Origin: Cryptomeria japonica
Lineage: Eukaryota > Streptophyta > Pinopsida > Cupressales > Cupressaceae
Reading direction: 5' to 3'
NCBI RefSeq assembly: GCF_030272615.1
Contig: NC_081405.1
Coordinates: 611,935,065-611,999,064, forward strand
DNA length: 64,000 bases
The notes below the pieces were generated by a model. It did no database searches, was not told where the DNA came from, and saw only the letters and a program-made list of their open reading frames with translations. Position numbers and translations under genes: made by a program. Below, piece after piece: positions 22,634-33,597 of the stretch (position 1 is the first letter of the stretch; the number at the start of each line of letters is the position of its first letter).

Positions 22634-23835
22634 TTGCATACAATTGGTGAAGAGACTCCCAACTTAGACTTAGAAACTTTAGAGGCTTGTAAAAATATAT
22701 CAAACCCCTTTCATGAGTGTAATGTTTATTTTCTAGAGCAAATTCGTCAAGCTAACCCTAGCCCCACTCAACAACCATCATTGGATTTGTCTTCCTCTTG
22801 TATCATGGAGCCTACTCATCTAAATGGTGGATCTTTCTTTTCAATTGAGGATTTTGAGGTGGTTTTCTTATAGAAGACAAATGTTTTTATTTCTAATGAC
22901 TTCATTAACATGATCGTTGCTAATATTGGTGAGTGTTCTTTGATTTTGAGATTTATGCGAAGGTGTCCATCTTTAGATTTGGTCGTCAAATGGACCAAAT
23001 TGACCTGGAGAAATATATTTACCCTTGTAATTGAACCATTGGATTTTGGGTTTTTTTTTCTAACTTTCAACTCAATTGCTAATTGTAGTTGTGTGGTCCA
23101 AAATGGCCCTTGGTTTTTTGGTCAATCAAGCCTCTTTATCACTCCTTGGACCTCTTTCTTTCACCTTGATACAACCAAGATTTTTTAAGTTCCTATCTGG
23201 ATCAAGCTCTACGATATACCCTTGGTTTTAAGGAATTCTAATCTCATCAACAACATGATCAATCAAGTGGAATCCTTTGTTAAGCTAGATATAGAAGACT
23301 TGGTTTCTAGTGCAGGTACATTAGGGTTTGTGCCATGGTAGATATATCTAAACCTCTTTCTCATTCACTCTAGATGCACTCTTCGTTTGGGTATTGGACT
23401 CAATTTTTAAATTATAAAGGGCTCCCATTTAGATGTTTTTGATGCAATCATTTGGGTCACAAAATTGAGGCTTGCTCTCTCCAATGTTTGCCTAACTCTA
23501 GGCTTGTTAACCTTAAAAAATGGGTTAAGAAGTATGGATCTCCAGATTCTAATTTTAATTGGAGAAATCATGGCAAGTTTATGGAGCCCCCTTTTGACCC
23601 AAGTCTTGATCCATTACATCCCACAATCTTTAGTTCTAGTGCAACCTGTATGCGGGAAAAGCGGTTCAATGAAACGGAAATTATAAAAATTATTCAAAGA
23701 CTTGCCCACACACCAATGGGACTCTTGGTGCAAGTTATGGAGCTATGTGGAATAGCTCAGCTTCCCAAGGGGTGTTCTAATGTTCTCTATCTCACAAGAC
23801 CCCTCAAGCCAATGCCTTTGCTCTCAGATCACTAA
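22634..23835 (+). pseudogene. L1 LINE ORF1 (DUF4283 and CCHC zinc knuckle), broken
   Basis: The frame from 22634 has a TAG at 22871, then a DUF4283 domain: TLVIEPLDFGFFFLTFNSI, NGPWFFGQSSLFITPWT, VPIWIKLYDIP, FVKLDIEDLVSSAGTLG. After TAA at 23186 and a frameshift it ends in a zinc knuckle, C-F-stop-C-N-H-L-G-H-K-I-E-A-C (CX2CX4HX4C, 23434-23475), and a tail with GSPDSNFNWRNHGKFMEPP. ORF1 proteins of plant L1 elements bind their own RNA. The orientation is opposite to the neighbouring RNase H fragment, so two insertions are involved. The fragment stops where the LTR of element X begins (23860), so X probably landed in it and the remainder may lie beyond X. Confidence 0.85.
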
Positions 23836-23859
23836 GAAAAGTGACTTAGGGATGACAAT

Positions 23860-25098
23860 TGTAAGAATGAGGGATGTTTTTTGATCAATCTTAGTATGAA
23901 TCATCCTATTTTAGCATGATTTTAGATATGAACTAAACTAGTGATGATAAGATGAAAAGATTAGTAAAATACTATCCTAACATGATATACTAGTTTATAT
24001 GATTAATTAAGATAATGGAAATGCTTCTAAAAATGATTATTAGATTATATTTTTATTCCAAAGAGAGATCAAATGCTTGCTAAAAATGAGTATAAGTGTG
24101 ATGCTAAAGACTTGGATGATTAAATGGAGGGATGAGGGCTCTATTTATAAGAGAAACAGGGCAATGGATGGTTAGGATTGGAGGATCTTATCAAGGGTCG
24201 CGATTGAAAGTTATCAATCCATGTTTACATTTCTCACCAATGAAATGGTGACAATTATCAACATAAGACTGCTTGAGAGGAGATGTAAGAAGCATTAAAT
24301 GCTTGAGAAGACCTCATGGTTACCCTAGGGGGTAAGGGCTAAGGTTAGGTTAAGGTTATCCATTGGATATAGCTTTTACCCAAGGGGTAAACTCTTGTGC
24401 AAGGGTTAAAGTGATAACCAAGGGTAAAGCCATGAATGCTTGATGAGACCCCTGGGTTAGATGAAGGTTGAGTTAGGCAAAAAGTCTCTAACCATGCCAA
24501 AAGGTTGAGTTAACCATTAATGGTTTGGAAGACTTTGGGGACAAATTTGTAAAAGTCCTTCCAAATTTTTTTGGAACTCAACAAGTTAGCTTGTTGAAGA
24601 CATGAAGGCTTTATTGCTTTTGGAAGACTTTCCTCCAAATTTGAGAAGTGGCATCCTCAAATTTAGGGAAAAGGAATGATTGAAGGGTTTAGGATAATTG
24701 ATTAGGATTAGATAGGTTCTAGAAGAATTTAGGAAGGGGGTTTAGGAGGCAAGTGGGAGATGTAGGAAAATGCAAGTGGGTGGAGAAAATAGAATTTAAT
24801 TAAAATAAAATTAATTTATTTCAATTGTGGTTGCAAGTGGAGGATTAAATAAATTAGATTTATTTATTTGGGGTGAACTATTTAATTAAATGTAAATTTA
24901 ATTAAAAGTAGAGAGAACTATTCAATTAAATGATGTGAAAGTTTTAAGTGAATTTAAATAAATAAATTGAATAATTTATTTAATCAAATAGAGGAATGTG
25001 GATGATTTAATTAAATTAGATTTAACTAAATAGAGGAATGAGAATAAAATGAACATTAAATATTCATTTAGGAATATGGTCATTTTTATACGTCTACA
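23860..25098 (-). repeat. 3' LTR of element X
   Basis: 1239 bp. On minus it runs from TGTAGACGTATAAAAATGACC-type start (first 20 nt end near 25079) to CTCATTCTTACA, with TG..CA ends, directly after a purine tract. A TATA-like box on minus (TATAAATA, 24142-24149) leaves about 280 bp for R-U5. The U3 part (24780-25080) is full of AATTAAAT/ATTTAATT palindromes. The left end is inferred from the TG..CA rule; the partner LTR is outside the window. Confidence 0.8.
24142..24149 (-). promoter_or_regulatory. TATA box in the LTR of X
   Basis: The minus strand reads CTCTTATAAATAGAGCC. Its position about 950 bp inside the LTR fits the U3/R border. It would drive the genomic RNA. Confidence 0.6.
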
Positions 25099-25112
25099 TT
25101 TTGCCCCTCTTT
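25099..25112 (-). promoter_or_regulatory. Polypurine tract of X
   Basis: The minus strand reads AAAGAGGGGCAAAA immediately before the LTR start TGTAGAC. The same 14-mer precedes the 3' LTR of C. Confidence 0.85.
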
Positions 25113-25148
25113 GAAGTGATGTGTGTGCACATGTTGATTCAAAGAAAA
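25104..25148. other. Interrupted inverted repeat beside the polypurine tract of X
   Basis: CTCTTTGAA is followed about 20 nt later by TTCAAAGAAA, giving a stem of seven pairs extended by weaker pairs. An equivalent is present at the same place in B (33230-33272) and C (56127-56170). Confidence 0.5.
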
Positions 25149-25428
25149 TTAATGTGTCGTCAAAATTTGATCATGATCAGTGTGATGTCGTGTATCGAGA
25201 TGTTCATGATGTGCCCCAGATTTGATAAATGATGTTGATAATGTCCCCTCGAGAGATGAATCAAAAATATTTGATTTGATTTTGATAAATTTCATTGCAT
25301 TTTAAAATTTTGTCTATGTTCAATGTGTTAATTTGATTCATCTCCTAATAATGATGTTTGTTAGGGTTAGAAGCGAGCCTACGAGCAATTAACATGTTCC
25401 ACCGCCTGACCCTAATTTCTGTTGACCC

Positions 25429-25436
25429 TATAAAAA
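25429..25436 (+). promoter_or_regulatory. TATA-like box of the antisense PMD gene in X
   Basis: CCCTATAAAAAAG lies about 95 bp upstream of the first exon, the same spacing as in B and C. It supports a promoter for a gene running against the element. Confidence 0.55.
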
Positions 25437-25674
25437 AGTAAAAAGTGGTTTAATTTGTATCATTTATGCTTGTTGACTTTGGAGAAAGTGACATTTGGAG
25501 AGAAAGACAAAATTTTGGTTCCACATGCTTCTCATTGATTCGAGCATGTTTGTCGGTACCGGAGGCCTACCACGTATGGACCACCAGTAAGTCATCAATT
25601 TTTGCCCCTTTTTGCTTTTTGTTTTGTCATTTTTTGTCACGTTTTTCATTTTTTACTGTGAAATGTAACGGGTT

Positions 25675-26140
25675 AGCGCGTAGGGTCTGCACCCTAGCGC
25701 ATACGATAAAAATCGTAGCGCGTAGTGTGTTAAAAACTAAGGTAGCGTCGGAGTTAGGGTGCGTAGCGCATAGGCAGTTTAGGATAGTGCATCGAGTACT
25801 TTTAGCGCAGAGGGATAACAGGCTAGCGCTTATGGGGGAAAGGGTAGCGCATAGGTGAAATCTAGTGCATAGGGTCAACAGGGTGGTGCATGGGTAGAAT
25901 AAGATAGCGCGTAGGGTTAGGGTTGCAATGCATGGATAGGACAGGGTAGCGCTTAGGAATAGTTTAGCGCATGGATAGGATAGGGTAGCTCATAGTAATA
26001 GTTTAGCGCATAGGATGAATTTGGTAGCGCATAGGATGAATTTGGTAGCGCATAGGATGAATTTGGTAGCGCATAGCGGATTTTGGGTAGCGCATAGCTA
26101 GCAGCTTAGCGCGTAGATAAAAGTTTTTAGCGCGTAGGCG
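25675..26140 (+). repeat. CpG-rich tandem repeat inside the X PMD intron
   Basis: About 23 variants of TAGCGCATAGG occupy 465 bp; three perfect 21-bp units stand at 26012-26075. GCGC-rich repeats are unusual in this AT-rich window. The repeat lies wholly between the predicted donor (25587) and acceptor (26687). Confidence 0.85.
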
Positions 26141-26687
26141 GAAAATGTTGAGAAAATAGGATTTTGTGAGGGATTTTGAGTGGAATGAAGATACTTAGGT
26201 GTCTGTCAATTTTTTGGGGGGATGGGTGTGATAGTCAATCTATGTGCTTGTTGTGTGTTGTTTTGATAAATTATTCGTTATGAATTCCGATATGGTGTTT
26301 TGATATGGATTTGATAGATAACTTGATTTGTTTTTCAAAGTTTCAAGGTTATGTTGATCTGGTGTTGATATGGATTTTATATTATGTGGATTTTGATATG
26401 GATGTTTGATATGAACTTGATTTGATTTTTCAGTGTTTCAAGTTGATGTTGATGTGATGTTGATATGGATGTGAAACTTGAGTTGTTTTTCAAGTTGATA
26501 TGGATTTGATAAATAACTTCATTTGATTTGCATTGTTTCAAGTTGATGATCTGATGTTGATATGCATTGGATATGATGTGAAACTTGATTGTTTTTCAAT
26601 TTTTCAAGATGATATGGATATAATGTTTTGATATGGATTTTTGATATGATAGTGGAACTGATATTGGACATGTTTTACTTGTGACAG
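26141..26687 (+). repeat. Intron 3' part with GATATGGAT-type repeats
   Basis: Variants of GTTGATATGGATTTGATA and AACTTGATTTG recur about eight times up to the acceptor. There is no coding content. Confidence 0.6.
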
Positions 26688-28713
26688 GAGTGGCTTGGTG
26701 TGGTGCAGTCGCGAGAGCAATTTTCGAGGTCGTCGTCCTGATTCCACGATTGACACAGGCAAACAAGGGCATTATTGAGAGATGTGGATTATCCTCTTTG
26801 TTAGAGATGCCTCGGTATATCATTAACCGGGGTTTATTGACAGTTTTGGCAGAGAGGTGGCATAGTGACACCAGCACCTTTCAATTGGTGATAGGTGAGA
26901 TTACAGTAACACCAGAGGATTGCTATCAGATTCTACGGATTCCTGTGGTAGGTGCACTTTTGCCATATGAGCAAACTGAGGAGGGCGGGACAAAGGCGCT
27001 TTGCCAAATTTTGTATGATGAGCATATTTGTGGATATGAGATCCCCTGGCAAGAGTTCATTGATTTGGATTATGCCCCACTACCATCAATACTGGCAGGT
27101 TTCGTAGGTGGCTTTTTATGTCCCGACCGTAGGTCGAAGGGAATGGCAGTGGGATGGGGGTTGGTCTTGGAGGATATGGTGACACAAGGTCGCCGGTTTG
27201 CATGGGGGTCCATAATGTTGGCCCACCTATACAGGGACTTGCATCAGGTGGTATACTTGGGATATGGCAGTTTATCAGTTGGGGTTATGTTGTTATAGGT
27301 ATGGGCATGGGAGCACATTCCCACAGTGAGGCCACTTGCAGACAGGGATAGGCCTGTTGGATGGGCCTATGCATATGGATATACAGGGATAGTTGTCTAG
27401 CGTAAGCTGGGCAAACTAGAGCATTGGAGGAGGGTGCTTCATGATATTGATACTGTTGTCTGGAGACCGTATATGGAGTGTGAGGTGTGGGAGGAGGATG
27501 GGCTAGAGATGCCCTGTGTACATTCCCTAATTTTTGATAGGGCGGACACCCTTTATTATCGAGAGATTCCTGAATAATCGAGTTCAACGGCAATATGGAC
27601 AATAGCAGGGGATACCACAAGGAGCATGCTTATATGCTCGACAGAGGCAAGATGTGCGAGAGTGGGAACTGACCATTGATAGTGTTGTGGTGATTGAGGA
27701 GTATATGCACCTAGTTGGTCAGATATGGGACTATGCCTATAGGGTAGTGGATGCGGGGATGACTAAGGAGTTCACAGCGCTTTTTGTGGCTCATGTTGTA
27801 GGCAGGATATATGATCCAGCAAAGATGATTCCCACTTTTGATAACGATGAGGATGAGTAGCCCGAGAGGATAGGGAAACAGAGAGAGGAGGGAGAGGAGT
27901 TTGATGAGGGAGGTAGGGATGGTGGAGGCGATGATGATGGAGATGGGAGGGGGTGGCCGAGGTTGGAGTGGAGATAGAGTAGGGAGAGGAGATCGGGGGA
28001 GGAGAGGAGATAGAGGTGGAGTTGGTGGGGATAGAGGGATACGGGTTGAGAGAGTAGTGCGGTGGGCAGTGGAGAATAGAGGCAGGGGAGGTTTGGCGAT
28101 TGGAGCTAGGGGTGGTGGGCGAGCAGGGGAGGTGATAGCAGCTGTGGGTGGGACAGATGATTTCAGACAACCTACTCAGAGGAGGAGATCAGATGTTCTA
28201 ACCCCACCATTACCGAGGACAAGGAGAGGGATAGGGGGTACCACAACACAGGTACCCCTCCAGATTTGGATTCCCACTCACCGAGAGGATGCTCAGATTA
28301 GATCTTTACAATTGTCAGTGCAGCATCTACAGACATAGTTACTGGCACATCAACGTCAAATTGCATAGCTGACCATAGAGCATGATACAGCATTGGAGTG
28401 CTTGGGTCGAGTGGAAGCTCAAGCAGATAGTCTGGAGAGAGCAACAGCTAGTGGCTCGATGAGAGACACTTTGAGGGAGATGTAGTATACAGCCAAGGAG
28501 GTTGAGTACTACTAGCAGCTATATGAGGAGTTGGTGCCTAAGGAGCATAGAGCTCTTAGTTTTATAGCAATGAGATCGAGTCGATCTAGGTAGACCGGTT
28601 CAAGGACAGAGAGAAGAGGTGTGACCAGGCCGACTTGTCAGGATCCACCTAGAGATCCAGGTGCTGGGACATCTGCTGCGAGACCGTCATCCTCAGGAGA
28701 TAGTCATACCTGA

Positions 28714-30090
28714 GAGACCTTGTCTCCATTGTATTTTGATCATTTGTTGTATTTGGGACATGACATTTTTTGTGTACTTGATCATTTTTGAGATATATAT
28801 ATATGACACCGTTTTCTTTGATCCACATGTGATGTGTTTGATGGATGATGCTTTATATATGATCTTGATGATTCTATGATGATGTTGTAATGCTTAGATA
28901 GATGCATGTGATTTGATATTTGATGGATATGATATGATGATACATGATGTATGATATGTGAGATGTATCTTGAAAATCAAATGTATGATAATGATATGAT
29001 GTGAGATGTATCTTGAAAATGAGATGTATGATAATGATATGAAACTAATTTTAAAATGATATGCAACTAATTGTAAAATGATATGTAACTAATTGTAAAA
29101 TGATATGCAACTAATTGATCATCCTCATTCTTTCGTTTGTCATTCATGTATAGTCACATGTTGTTGCTTTCTTTGTGTTTATCATCATTGAGCTGTAAGA
29201 ATATGTTGAAAATTTATACAAGCATAATGGCATAATTGAACCATAATGACCTGAGAAAAATTTACATGAATTTTTATTTTGCAAGATGGAACAAACGTCG
29301 AGGTATAATTGAACCAAGACAACCTGAGTGTGGCTTGCGTATAAACAGACAAGATTAAACCATGTTTGTATGCACAAAGTGGAACCATGTCTTCAGTGAT
29401 ATGCTTTGAATCACATCATGAGACAAGTATTTGCATAGTACAAGTGATCGCTTCACAGACAAAAAACTATAAAAATATTGGAGTCCCAATTACTTTCTCT
29501 AGCTCAATGCATTGGTGAGAAAGTTGAGAGGATCCAATAGTTCAAAAAAATTCAAGTGCAAAAAATAGTCAAAACTTCATGCAAGATGCAAACATTTTAT
29601 ACTTTATAAAATCATCCATCATGTGTTGTGGATCTATTAAGGGATTAATGTTTTGTTCTCTTGATTGTTGATTTGTTTCCTGGACATGATGCTCTTAGTT
29701 TGGTGCAAGTTTTGACTTAGGACGGAATGTTGATCAATGTTGCCCCTAGCTAAATTTACCTCCTGGCATGGATATGTACAGTGATTACCAAGCCATGGTG
29801 GGATATGATGAAATGATTTTTGAATAAACCAAGATAGTGACTACGCTAAGTATATCCTAGATAATGCTACTTTGATAAAGTGTTGGGCGATGGTCGGTAG
29901 TGCTTGATTGTGGATATAAAATTTTGAGAGTATAGATAGATAGAGGAGTTGTCCTCTCACAATAGCACATGTTGCCAGGTTTTCACCAGTTGTTTTTATT
30001 GCACCTTGCTTTTTCTAATTTTTTTTTTTTTTTTTAGTTTTTGATTTTTTGATGTTTTTGATTTTTTTACTTTTTCGTGCATTAGACTGC
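28714..30090. other. Spacer of X between PMD gene and pol; short tandem repeat
   Basis: No gene. 29030-29125 holds four units of about 22 bp (ATGATATGCAACTAATTGTA). 30005-30085 is T-rich and corresponds to the A-rich stretch that follows pol in B and C. Confidence 0.7.
29971..29992 (-). other. Conserved post-pol motif in X
   Basis: The minus strand reads CTGGTGAAAACCTGGCAAC a little downstream of the pol end. The same motif is found in B and C at the equivalent place. Function unknown. Confidence 0.55.
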
Positions 30091-31614
30091 TCAAGTATAG
30101 TTTTTCTTCAAATGGATGTTGTCGATTCGTTCATCGAGCACATCGCCTTCTGAATTTTTTAGCTGATAGGCGCCTGATCCATAGGCTGATATGATGACAT
30201 AGGGACCCAACCAGTTAGGTTCAAACTTCCCTTTCTTTTCTCGATCCTGTTGATTTCTGGGATTTTCTTTAAGTACTAGATCACCAATTTTAAAAATCCG
30301 AGGGATGACCTTGTGATTGTAGCTTCGGCACATGCGTTGTTGATATGCTTTGAGGTGAGTATAAGCATGTTGTCACCTTTCATCTAGAAGTTCTAGCTCT
30401 TGCAGTCGGTTTACTCGATACTCTTCATCTGGAATGAGGCCTTTCAAAGAGACTCTAAGAGATGGTATTTCTACCTCCAAGGGTAAAATTGCTTCTGATC
30501 CATACACCAATGAATATGGCATAGCTCCTGTAGGTGTGCGGATGCTAGTTCTTTATGCCCAAAGTGCTGGATTGAGTTGCACGTGCCAATCTTTTCCTGC
30601 ATCATTTACTGTTTTCTTGAGGATTTTTAATATTGTTTTGTTGGATGCCTCATCTTGACCATTCCCCTGTGGGTAGTAAGGTGTAGAGAAATGATGTTGG
30701 ATCTTGAATCATTCACATAGTTCTCGCACATCCTAGTTTTTGAAAGGTCGTCCATTATCCATGATGATGGAACTTGTAATGCCATATCTGTAGATCAGAT
30801 AATTAAGAATGAAAGAGGCAATCTATTTTCCAGTTATTGTGGTCATGGGGACTGCTTCAATCCATTTGGTAAAATATTATGTTGCAGTGATAATGAACTT
30901 GTGTCCATTTGAAGATGAAGGGTGTACTTTTCCTACTAAGTCCAGTCCCCACTGGCAAAAAGGCTACAATTTCTATGATGGTGCATGTATAAGATTGCCA
31001 TGAATTTGGCATTTAGGGCATTTCTTTGCAAAATGATAAGAATCCTTTTCCATTGTCGGCCAGTAATATCTCATTCTTAGAAGTTTCTTAGCAAGAGTAG
31101 GACCACTTGAATGTGTGCCACAGATACCTTCATGAAGCTCTTGTAAAGCAAAGTCAGATTCATTACGATCAAGGCAACAGAGAAGAGTACCATCTAGACC
31201 TCGACGATAAAGAGTATCAGCAGTCAGAGTGTAACAGGCCGCTTGCCGGATAAAGTCACGTTTTTTTATTTTGAGATAGGTCAATGGGTAGGGTATTGGT
31301 TTTGAGATAGTCATATATTGTTCTGTATAATGGAGAGTCTAAACTGGTTAGAGCATAGATAACATGGGATGCGGAATTGTCATAGGCTGGGGAAAACAAT
31401 TGCTCTACCAGAAACTCATAACGACTCTATTGTTCTGGAATTTGTAGGAGTGAAGAGATAGTAGCCATTGCATCAACTACTTTGTTGTCCAACCTAGGTA
31501 TTTGGTCAAAGGTGATGTGTACAAAATACTGTTTGAAATCATCCACCATTCGTTTCTATGGTAGCATCTTGTCATCTTTCGTCTGATAGTCATTGTTGAT
31601 CTGATTTATGACTA
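30091..31614 (-). pseudogene. Integrase and end of second RNase H of element X
   Basis: From the B insertion leftwards: LVINQINNDYQTKDDKML and IPRLDNKVVDAMATISSLL (archaeal-type RNase H), the integrase zinc region (LHEGICGTHSSG .. CPKCQIHGN, HHCC type), core with QWGLDLVGKVHP (D), IIMDNGRPFKN (D) and [12 protein letters not shown] (E), then the C-terminal domain at 30333-30091 (KIGDLVLKENP, KFEPNWLGPYVI). The DDE residues are kept, but about seven stops break the frame. The order and the C-terminal domain match the B integrase closely. Confidence 0.92.
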
Positions 31615-31619
31615 GTTGT
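31615..31619 (+). repeat. Target-site duplication of B, left copy (gttgt)
   Basis: GTTGT directly before TGTAACTAGG. The right copy is at 61246-61250. Five bases is the usual size for gypsy elements. Confidence 0.92.
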
Positions 31620-33223
31620 TGTAACTAGGAATTTGGAAATCATCAAAGCAATAGATATTAAACTAGCTCAATCACAAAACCTAAATTGCAATGATAAGAA
31701 ATCCTAATTACAATCAATAAAGGCATGAAGATGAAATACTACAATAAAAAGCAAACCAAAGCCTCTATCTCCTTCATTGTTCCTCCATTGTTCTTCTTTC
31801 ACCTTCCAATTTGATGTTGTTCTCACCTACAAAGTACATTTGCAAGTGGAAAGCAAGTTATTGATGAAATTTGTAGCATAAGGTTACTCAAAAATGTGAT
31901 TGATTGATCCCTTGACTGAAGAAAATCATCCAATTTATAGACAAATTAGAGAGATGACAAGATTAGCATGAAGAGATTTGAAAGGAAATTTCAAATCAAG
32001 AATGACAAATATGACAAATTATGACAAAATTGACATTTTCTATGCAAGATTGATTGATTGACAAATTATGACAAAATTGACATGCAAGATTGATTGATTG
32101 ACAAATTAAGACAAAATTAACAAAATTGAAATGCCATTCCCATGAAATTAGGGGAAATATTAGAAAAATTGAAGAAAATAGGAGAAATAGAAAATTTGGA
32201 ATTAGGAGAAATTAGTAAATTAGGAAAATTGAGGAAAAAGATGAAATAGAAATTAGGTGAATTAACTAATAGGTTTTCATCCATTAATTAATTAATGAAA
32301 AGACCTAGGACTAAATAAATAGATCTATTTAACCCACAAAGAAGAAGAAAAGGATTAAATGATCAAATCATAAAACCCTAGAAATAAGAGGACCAGGAAT
32401 TAGGTCAAGAAAACAAGAAATTAATGTCAATTCGATCATGATTTTGATTGACAAAGGACCAATGTTGATAAATGATTGAGATTGGTTGACAAATTAACCA
32501 AGATTGACAAAGAGATCAAATTGATAGGCAACAATTGACGAGGAACAATGACTAATTGATCCAAATTGACATGATTGAAAAGGACAACGATCGATGACGA
32601 ATCGATCGCAAAATGACAAGATTGATCAGGACAAGGATCGATGACGAATCGATTGCAAAATGACAAGATTGACAAAGAGGACAAGGATCGATGATGAATC
32701 GATCGCAAGGTGACAAGATTGACAAGGATGAGGATCGATGACAAATCGATCGCAAGATGACAAAAATTGACAAGGACAAGGATCGATGATGAATCGATCA
32801 CAAGGTGACAAGATTGACAAGGACGAGGATCGATGAAAAATCGATCGCAAGATGACAAAAATTGACAAGGACAAGGATCGATGACGAATTGATCGCAAGG
32901 TGACAAGATTAACAAGAGGACAAAACCCTAATTCCATCATCGATTAGGATTGACGATGTCCAAAATGATGATAAATGAGCATGCACATTGATGCGACAGG
33001 ATAAGATCAACCAAAATCATGACTGAAGATTGTTATCAACAAGACCTAATTTGAAAGCGATAAAAATGAGGAATGCAGAAGAAGGACTCGATGCTCGCAA
33101 ATGATAAAGACCAAGTGCGCAACATAGAAGAAATGTTAATGTGACGCAAGAACCCTAAAATAAGGCAATGCGCAAATGTTAAAGTATGACTCCGCAAGCG
33201 TTGACCATTTTTAGATGTCTACA
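31620..33223 (-). repeat. 3' LTR of element B
   Basis: 1604 bp, TG..CA ends (plus strand TGTAACTAGG .. AGATGTCTACA). A TATA-like box on minus (CTATAAATTGG, near 31932-31940) marks the U3/R border. U3 contains the ATCGAT minisatellite. Long open readings over it (for example 32436-32940) are repeat artefacts. Confidence 0.93.
32579..32929 (-). repeat. U3 minisatellite in the 3' LTR of B
   Basis: Seven units of 47-50 bp. Each holds an imperfect palindrome GATCGATGACGAATCGATC or a near variant, joined by GACAAGATTGACAAGGA. The array sits about 640-990 bp upstream of the TATA box, as an enhancer-like repeat would. Confidence 0.9.
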
Positions 33224-33240
33224 TTTTGCCTCTCTTTGAG
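33224..33240 (-). promoter_or_regulatory. Polypurine tract of B
   Basis: The minus strand reads CTCAAAGAGAGGCAAAA before the LTR start TGTAGACATC. It differs from the tract of X and C by one base (GAGAGG for GAGGGG). Confidence 0.85.
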
Positions 33241-33508
33241 ACAATGCGATTCTAAGTGTTGTTTCAAAGAACAATAATGAAAATGCCCCAGATAATGGCA
33301 ATGACATATGCGTGGCCCCTCGAGGAATTGGCCAAAAAAAATCTAGAAAAGAGGCCAATTGATCGATAAGAATGACAGAAAATGATAGGTTCGAACAAAT
33401 CAAGAATGGAAGATCGGATGCACAAATTACAAGCAATAGAAGATGCAAAAGACTGCGACCAGCATAAGATGGAGAGAATGCACGTCCATCTAGGCATTGA
33501 CAAAGACC

Positions 33509-33516
33509 TATAAATA
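33509..33516 (+). promoter_or_regulatory. TATA box of the antisense PMD gene in B
   Basis: GACCTATAAATAAGAC, 89 bp upstream of the first-exon ATG at 33598. Conserved short blocks GCCCCAGAT and GCCCCTCGAGG lie between this box and the purine tract; comparable GCCCCAGA and CCCCTCGAG blocks occur in X and C. Confidence 0.65.
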
Positions 33517-33597
33517 AGACAAGGAGAAGGAAAAGAGCTCATTTGCACTAGCCAAAGTGGAGGAATTGTTGCTCTGGAAAAGGACCCTTGCATAGAG

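Larger units (their letters stand above)
25525..28713 (+). pseudogene. Antisense plant mobile domain (PMD) gene of element X, damaged
   Basis: Exon 1 ends at a GTAAGT donor (25587). Exon 2 begins after TTACTTGTGACAG at 26688 and starts EWLGVVQSREQF, like EYLPMLESRERF in C. A frameshift near 26740 moves to the long reading with LTVLAERWHSDTSTFQLVIG and ITVTPEDCYQILRIPVVGAL, the PMD core, then WGLVLEDM and, after TAG at 27296-27298, VWAWEHIP. The PMD ends near 27830. A Gly/Arg-rich part, a coiled coil (near 28300-28500) and a Ser/Arg-rich tail end at TGA 28711. PMD proteins (MAIN/MAIL1 relatives) are nuclear and linked to silencing; the same domain occurs in transposons. The first-exon frame is shifted, so the start is uncertain. 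All internal stops in the aligned frame are TAG. Confidence 0.88.

Noticed and set aside
26681-27298. 205-aa PMD reading considered as an independent host MAIN/MAIL1-like gene
   Set aside because: Position, orientation and exon layout are the same as in B and C, and it stands between the LTR and integrase of X, so it belongs to the element.
32436-32940. Overlapping minus-strand readings with repeated ILSPCDRF/IDPCP phrases; same at 60390-61008
   Set aside because: They lie in the U3 minisatellite of the B LTRs, are open in three frames, and differ between the two LTR copies as neutral sequence.
31620-33223. The 1.6-kb repeat at 31620 and 59682 considered as two solo LTRs
   Set aside because: Purine tract, primer binding site and matching target duplicates show them to be the two ends of one element.
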